Below, one piece after another: positions 57,432 to 63,470 of a stretch of DNA of 63,470 bases (its first letter is position 1; each line of letters opens with the position of its first letter). The translations under genes and the position numbers were made by a program. This DNA is from Saccoglossus kowalevskii (lineage: Eukaryota; Hemichordata; Enteropneusta; Harrimaniidae). The stretch is from the NCBI RefSeq assembly GCF_000003605.2, contig NW_003118436.1:1-63470 (forward strand). Direction: 5' to 3'. The notes beneath the pieces were generated by a model. It was not told the origin of the DNA and did no database searches. It saw only the letters and a program-made list of their open reading frames with translations.

Positions 57432-57908
57432 CTATATTTTGTGTTCGGGTGCACTGTTTAGTGAGACGTTTTCCTTTGATAAAACAGTAGGTTTAGATCC
57501 ATTTTTGTTTGATGTCTCGTCTGGTTCTTTGGGTTTGGCTCTTTCGTACAGTACGGACGAGGCTAGAATCATGCATATCGCCAGTACAAAAGTGACGGTC
57601 ATCTGGAAGTTTTCAGGGAAAAGAATCCAACACACCACACCTGTGACCAGGATAGCGATAGTGGATGCATAAATTTTGGCAATATTATCAATGTTCTTAA
57701 TAATAGCAGCGACAAGGAGGCCTCCCGCGCCACCGAGAAAGATGGTTAGAATCAACAACCACAGTAGTGTAACGGACAAGTTCCCTTCCACGACAAATGG
57801 GTTTCCTTTCGTTATATACGTGGCCCATACGCCGGTTATTAGCACTCCAAATAAATACAGTTGAATCTGCTGCTCAAAGAATGGTCTTCTATCAGTTTTA
57901 AACAGGTA
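57432..57908 (-). CDS. Transporter exon 2 and stop
   Basis: Residues 249-406, YLFKTDRRPFFEQQIQLYLF to SAPEHKI and TAG. Acceptor TATTTAATTACAG|TAC. The join gives YTE-YLFK, the expected family spacing before the next helix. Confidence 0.88.
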   Translation of the reverse strand, partial: YLFKTDRRPFFEQQIQLYLFGVLITGVWATYITKGNPFVVEGNLSVTLLWLLILTIFLGGAGGLLVAAIIKNIDNIAKIYASTIAILVTGVVCWILFPENFQMTVTFVLAICMILASSVLYERAKPKEPDETSNKNGSKPTVLSKENVSLNSAPEHKI

Positions 57909-57959
57909 CTGTAATTAAATAGAATATGTATTGTTAGGTTCGCGGCATAGTTCGTGTGT

Positions 57960-58036
<77 letters not shown>

Positions 58037-60070
58037 GTCTGTGTACGTCATAGTTCAAGCAAACAAACCAATTTGCTAGGACACCACAAGTGAATATCCG
58101 GTTAAGCGTATTATTTCTGTTCGGTCTTGAAAAACGACACAATCGCATAAATATTTCGACCTAGTACTCCTGAACTACGAACCAGCCTGCAAGATTATGG
58201 CGTAGTAGGGCAGAGTATCACGTGAACGGAAGATATTCAAGTTGGTGGTACATTCGATGAAGATCTCAGTATTGCTTTCGCCATCGAATGCACCAGTTTG
58301 AAAACTGCGCCTCGTGCATTTTTTTATTATTTATTTTATTTTTTTTGCAATTTTGCGTATTCAGTAAAGTGTGCCACATGCGGTAGAATGGGAAAAGGTT
58401 TTTTAGAGGATGTTTTGTAGATACAAATCAACATTTAATGCATGTATTGGAAAGAATTATAATAAATGTTGTAGTCAAATGCAGTCGTGTGTGGTTGTAC
58501 ATGGTAGTGGCGTATACATGTTTAAATTCAAACAATCAACGTATTATTAAAAGTTTGATTTGAGCGTACTCTGATATTGTGTGTTAAAATTAAATGGCGA
58601 CCAGGCGGCCATGTAATAATATGAATAATCATTAACTTGTGGAGGGCGCTCTCTGTGATTCATCGATATGCGTTCAATTTGAAATAGTTTGTAATATATG
58701 ACAGTATATGTTCTATTGTAAATTGCACGTGTCAATTAACCAAACTTTTCAAGGCATATCAAAAATACACTTCATAAAAATGTAGTAAGCAAGCCTTACT
58801 AATCAAATATTATACGAAATGTGTGTACAAGTGTAAACGCGTGTATTTACACGATAATCGGATTATATTGTGACTGAGTTTGAAGACATTTCGACGATTT
58901 TGAATTTGAGAAACATCTGGATATTACAACCATTTAGATTGTTCGACTTTTTGTGTTGTTATTATGTCGCGAGTATAGGACAAGAAGAAATGGAGCAAAG
59001 ATTAAAGCGCGGTAGTCGTCGCGCCACGCATGCGCGAAGTATATGGGTCTCATATAAACAAAGATGGCGACTTTGACTGGTGCCAAAGATCAGCGAGTAC
59101 AAACTGAGACAATTCCAAGCTTTCATTAGGTAATTTTTAGGTGATTGGAGGGTATCGAAGGAGTCACCGGCGGTAATCAGTGCAAGTCGCGCCCAGGTCA
59201 AACCTCATACTCGTGATTTCCATTAGAAGAGCGCATTGGATTGTGGGAAAATCAATGTTTATTAACACAAATGTCGCACAAGCGCAGCGCGACGACTACC
59301 ACGCTTTAATACAGCGATAACCTTACCTCTGTATATATTGAGGCTGCCGTTGATAAGCCTGCGCTTACCACACTGAGACAGATAGCTCCCAGTATAACGG
59401 TGAGCTGTGAACCTTCCATCTCGCCACCAGATGACGCGCCGGAAAACTCGGCTAAAGCGATACCAAACACAAGAAGAAACAACGCAACCCATCTTAGTGT
59501 AGGAATCATCCTTTTGAAAATAATACGGTAAACTAACGCCGTCATCATAACGCGAGACTGGATGAGAACGTTCCATATCGGCGGGGGTGTGAAGTGAAGA
59601 GCGTACAGGTAGATATTGTTATTCATCCCGTACAGAAGAGACGGAATAGCGAATCTCCATGACAACTTTATTGTTTTCAGTCCACCTTGGTAACCAAACA
59701 TTAGAACAACAATAAGAAGTTTAACCATCTCTATTAGTACTACTATAGTTGAGAGTGGTATTGGATATTTGCCGTTATTATACTCTTTCGTACCGTAGGT
59801 CACGACTTGTTTGCCGGTCTCGAAAGCCACAAAGGCGAAACATATCGCAATATTTCGTACCACGGTCGATGTGATTTTACCGGAAGAAGTTTCTTGTAGT
59901 TTCCGTTCCGCTTCCCCTGGTAACAGTGCGCCGTCATCCTTTCTATATGACGTCATTGTTGCCTCTTCTACGAAATGCTTGTCGTTGATAAGTTCGCGCT
60001 GTCCCTTCTCCTCGCTGTCAAATCCCTCACTCTGCTGTACCTTGTCGTGTGTAATGGAGCTGGACTTCAT
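57432..60070 (-). CDS. Nucleotide-sugar transporter, SLC35 type, 2 exons
   Basis: Expected to exchange a cytosolic nucleotide-sugar for the monophosphate across the Golgi or ER membrane. Exons 59327-60070 and 57432-57908 join in phase 0 to 406 residues. After a hydrophilic N-terminus of about 65 residues come roughly ten hydrophobic helices. Family motifs: IPSLLYGMNNNIYLYALHF (142-160), SRVMMTALVYR (172-182), SAGLSTAASIYTE (236-248) and GGLLVAAIIKNIDNIAKIYA (310-329). The tail is hydrophilic. The residue IWNVL (165-169) replaces the more usual ATYQV-like helix start, so substrate prediction is unsafe. Start is the first ATG; TTCCACAG|C just upstream could be the acceptor of a 5' UTR intron. 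Closest broad class: SLC35A (CMP-sialate/UDP-sugar transporters). It is tail to tail with the glycosyltransferase gene. Confidence 0.9.
57961..58036 (+). repeat. (CTGT)19 microsatellite in the transporter intron
   Basis: 76 bases of perfect tetranucleotide repeat, (ACAG)n on the gene's strand, ending about 52 bases upstream of the exon 2 acceptor. Confidence 0.97.
58037..59001. other. Transporter intron, middle
   Basis: AT-rich intron with nothing recognised. Confidence 0.5.
59002..59309 (+). mobile_element. MITE-like element, family B, beside the transporter splice donor
   Basis: TTAAAGCGCGGTAGTCGTCG to ...GCGACGACTACCACGCTTTAA, 308 bp, with AAAGATGGCGAC near 59060-59071 and the usual interior landmarks. 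Its right end lies 17 bases inside the intron from the exon 1 donor. Confidence 0.82.
59327..60070 (-). CDS. Transporter exon 1
   Basis: Residues 1-248, MKSSSITHDK to ASIYTE, donor GAG|GTAAGG. The open frame extends a few codons upstream without an ATG. Confidence 0.9.
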
Positions 60071-60111
60071 GCTGTGGAAGCGAAACAATTATAATTGCAT
60101 TATTTTCCTGT

Positions 60112-60320
60112 CAGGGGCGGCACGAAATTTTGCATGTGGGGCGAGATCTGGTCACCATACTCGTGCCGAAGTTACTAGGGGGTCCGGAGCATGCTCCCCT
60201 TACAATTTTTAAAATCCAGACCCTCTGAAGCGCTATTTCCTGCTTTTTGAGAGGCAAATTTTGCTGACACAAAAAAGATTTCAGTTTGATTTTGGAGGGG
60301 CGTCTTCGAACAAACATTTA
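60112..60320 (+). repeat. Dispersed-repeat remnant with CAGGGGCGGC end
   Basis: Begins CAGGGGCGGCACGAAATTTT and contains GGGGGTCCGGAGCATGCTCC, a style common in hAT-like non-autonomous elements. No matching opposite end was found. It is 41 bp upstream of the transporter start. Confidence 0.4.
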
Positions 60321-62399
60321 AGCACCCATCCTTAATTAATACATGTCCATATCAAGTAGTGATTAGAATAAGATTCTACTTGTTTGTTCAGAACATGTAA
60401 AGAAAATATATGGACCACACTTGTAATGTGTGCAAAAATGTTTTTCTTCTTTGTGTGTATCAATGCGTATGAATGCGTGTGTTATTGTATTGTAGTGACG
60501 TGGCTTGAGTTGATACAAATATCTGCATTTTACGACCAGATTATTGACGTACATACGTCTAGTGCAGACAAACAGAAGTTAATTCACAATTTTGTAGTTT
60601 AAGGTCTAAGCCTACTCATAATTGTTGACAAAATTGGTCATGAATTACATGACAGTGTTCATTGGTTTATTGTGTAAAATCACGAAGCTAACGTCCCTAT
60701 GGTATAATGAAATAGCATTATTTCATGTGTTACAGTTAAGTGTTCTGAGAAACTTGTCCTAATATTTCTTGAAAATCGCTATTTTTAGAACAATTTCTTA
60801 GAACACAATGTTAAATAAGAAATGGATATTACACTTTTTGAAACCCCGATTTTTGTAATAATTAGGAACAACAAAAAGTACTCCATCATTTAACACTATA
60901 TGATTTTTTTCAGCATATATCACCAGGTTAGATTTTGAGATATTGCATAATATCTCTGCCATAGGTACCTATGGTAAAAGCATTATGATACTGCCAAAAT
61001 GGCGACTTCCACTAAAATACAACCATCAATTTCTCGAAAAATTTATTTAAAATGAATAAATTCTGGGTATTTTCATTTATGAGTAGGCTTCTACCTTAAG
61101 TTGTATGTAAAAAATATATTAATTCATTCGTCGTTGTCGAAGTGAACGCGTTCGATTCACAGTGTTCATAACGATGCGCTTGCCGTAAATCTCCAAGTAA
61201 ATACAATATAAATACACGTAAATATGTAGGTACAAAGGTGAAAATATAAAATAAATATTTTCTGCCTTGGGTCAAATAAAATACGAGGCTGTGCAGTCTT
61301 TTTACCGTGATGATGGATAAATCAGAATTTCACCGATTTGTGGTTTGTTGTATGTATTCTAATCGGCAAATATCGCGTCACTGGTCCAACTACATTACTC
61401 GGGGAGAGTCTGATGTTCAGTATCGCCAAATGATGTCCGAGCACGTGGTACATTTGTAATTAGTACAATGTATGGTTTGTATTAAAATGTACAAATGCAT
61501 GTGTACACACGCCAACTATTAATGTTATGCTCATAATAAGGAGTGACTCATTTAATATCTCGGAGAGGGGTTGGAGGAAATTGATTTATTGCACACTTTT
61601 TTCACACTACTCTGGCAGGGATGTTTTTCTGGGAGAACATTATTGTTCCCGAATAGGAGTTTTTTATTTACAGTTGGGAGAGCAATTAAACCTGTGCATT
61701 TCACATTATTTTTTTTCACACAGAGTCTGCCCTCCGATTCAAAATGAAATGCCCCTAGCAATGAGTACAATTTAAACGAGTACGGACTCGCTACCAGTCT
61801 GATAATGGTTTGGATGCAGCGTTCAGTACGATACTATACAGACGAGATTATTCCCGAAATTTACTACACTGATTCAAGTGATGAACCTTGACTTGTAGTA
61901 GCACGGCCATGCCGAGGTGCATGTACTATTCTTTTAGTGGTACAGCTATGTCTCGATACAGACTACTGTTTGTAAAACTGGAAGGTAACGTAATAGTACA
62001 AATATGTCAATGAATTCATGGGGCGGATGAGTATATGACGTCACCAACCTGAACTTGTTGATTCGTAATAGGCGTAGTTAATCAACTATGCCCGCTGAAA
62101 TGAACTCATTCAACTGTAGTGTCATTGGCCTTAGTCAACAGATCCATAATCAACAGGTCGAATACATGACAGCAGAAGGATTTCAACGTGCAAACTCATC
62201 GTTAATAATTTACCATACGTTTGTTTGTTTGTTGCACGTAAACTAGGCATCACTGATTTATTCAGTATCTGACGACCTGCGAGGTAATTCTGTATTCTGG
62301 AAATGGGGACCGGGGTACTCAGGCTCTAGCAGGCTAACTAATGCTGGTAACAGAGGATTTAAGTCGGGGCATGTCTGATTAACAAAGTGACGTATATTT
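60321..62399. other. Intergenic, upstream of the transporter
   Basis: AT-rich, no supported gene. Short frames at 60384, 61527 and 61552 are chance. An untranslated first exon of the transporter could lie here, but none can be pinned down. Confidence 0.45.
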
Positions 62400-62790
62400 T
62401 AGGGTATGTGTGTTGGCGTTATTTTATGTTTACAGCCATGTGACCAGGTTAACCAGTCAATATTTGTGTTTACAGCCAGTTCGACCTGTCATTGTTTTTT
62501 GCTCACAACTATGGGACTATGTTAACAGCCTTTGAGCTAATGTTCGTTTGTAGCCATGTGACCAGGTTAACACGCCATGCTTACGTGATTATAACGACTA
62601 TGTTTTTTTGCAGTTACGTGACCAGGTTGCTCACACCTATGTGGTTATGATGACCAGTCGTTTTTGTTCACAGCTACGTGAATATATCAACCCGTCATTA
62701 CTGTTCATTTTACAACCATGTGACCAGGTTAACCCACCTTATTAAATCGCAGCCACGTCAATTCGTACAACTGTGAGGTCAAGACTAACG
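62400..62790 (+). repeat. Degenerate minisatellite, about 50-60 bp units
   Basis: Units resemble TTTACAGCCATGTGACCAGG then TTAACCNGTCAT and recur near 62430, 62550, 62612, 62665 and 62712, with variable spacing. GTGACCAGGTTAAC is the best conserved block. Non-coding. Confidence 0.7.
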
Positions 62791-63470
62791 TCAAACGGGG
62801 GGGGGGTATTATATGTACTGCGTAGTGAGTCATGATAAATAGACCTGTGTGTGCGTTGCTGGGGTCGTGTTGTGTAGCAAATCTCAGCTATAACAAATGA
62901 GCTGCATCGGACTACCGTGACAATTCCTAAACTTCAAGTCATCCTTTTTCAAATGCAGTCACAAATGAAAATGCTTTCAACGCGAAAATGAGATTCTCAC
63001 TTCCGAACATCGCCAATATTTTTAGCAAAAATGAACGGATATGGAAACTAATTGCGGGGGTTCACATAGACAAACAAAAGAGCATCGCCACACCGACAAA
63101 CAAAAGAGCATCACATGAAGGATGTATCTTACCATGGGTTATTTACGGCAACACTACAGTATCCATTACTATTGCAGGATATCTTCCACTTCTCCCTCCG
63201 CTAAAGATAGCATATGAGTGGACGTGGTTCTGTCGTATTTGCTAAGAGGTCAAAGGTCGTATACCCAACTGATTGTATCAAACGTATACCGTGACGTCAA
63301 TTGATATGCACATATAGAAACAGCAGTAAACAACTTACTTGTTTTTGCAAACAGATCTAATTCGATACAAATATTTAATGTATTAGCTTGGATGTGTATA
63401 TGACATAATTGCACTTTATCTTGTATTTATTTTTACGGGCCCTTTCGTGACCGCGCATAGTAAGCGATTT
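62791..63470. other. Intergenic end of the window
   Basis: The 85-codon frame at 62988-63245 contains a 17-bp tandem-like duplication (GACAAACAAAAGAGCATC twice) and no family features. No gene is supported. Confidence 0.45.

Noticed and set aside
57432-57864. Plus-strand frames overlapping transporter exon 2
   Set aside because: Antisense shadows of a well-supported coding exon.
57839-58148. Repetitive TDRQ/TDRQ protein frames
   Set aside because: Translation of the (CTGT)n microsatellite in several frames.
1-63470. tRNA, rRNA or snRNA genes
   Set aside because: No cloverleaf, A/B box pair or recognisable small nuclear RNA core was found by eye; a covariance search was not possible here.

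Overview
The window reads as nuclear DNA of an animal, most likely a marine invertebrate bilaterian. It is AT-rich and gene-poor, carries introns of up to 13 kb with canonical GT/AG borders, and is full of small dispersed repeats and minisatellites. The gene types also fit: a replication-type linker histone ending in the metazoan histone 3' stem-loop, a peptide-type rhodopsin-class GPCR, a cyclophilin and a nucleotide-sugar transporter. I cannot fix the phylum. Two runs of N (17298-17569 and 28068-28117) mark assembly gaps.

Five protein genes can be supported. (1) 58-641 (+): histone H1, broken by a one-base frameshift near 190-195 but followed by a perfect histone stem-loop at 673-688. (2) 18339-39655 (-): a complete four-exon, 401-residue class A peptide GPCR of the tachykinin/luqin/GPR83/NPY-related group. 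(3) 43312-51738 (-): a complete five-exon, 165-residue cyclophilin with its active-site residues at human cyclophilin A positions. (4) 53053-54075 (+): an intronless 340-residue type II membrane glycosyltransferase with a DXD motif (GT32-like). (5) 57432-60070 (-): a two-exon, 406-residue SLC35-type nucleotide-sugar transporter. Genes 3 and 4 are head to head about 1.3 kb apart. Genes 4 and 5 are tail to tail. A Golgi-type transferase beside a nucleotide-sugar transporter is suggestive, but the sequence shows no functional link. All other coding-looking stretches appear to be chance or repeat-derived.

The rest is intergenic or intronic and rich in mobile-element debris. A non-autonomous LTR element (20824-23669) sits inside a 49-bp minisatellite, with a 4-bp target duplication that can be read from the array itself. 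A related solo LTR lies beside the histone gene. A degenerate non-LTR reverse-transcriptase tail is at 19609-20245. Five copies of a composite family with a fold-back head are scattered across the window. Two MITE-like families share TTAAAG ends and CGCATGCGC-type palindromes, four copies each. Other structures include two further short inverted-repeat elements in cyclophilin introns, a 38-bp minisatellite with a 228-bp higher-order period just past the GPCR poly(A) signal, and a 32-bp minisatellite in cyclophilin intron 1. A heat-shock-element and TATA cluster lies in GPCR intron 1.

The most unusual points are the shared-end MITE families carrying NRF1- and YY1-like motifs, MITEs abutting the transporter's splice donor and 3' end, the LTR element with non-canonical TATCA/TGATA termini, and the single-base break in an otherwise complete histone H1. 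I saw no convincing new multi-gene system.
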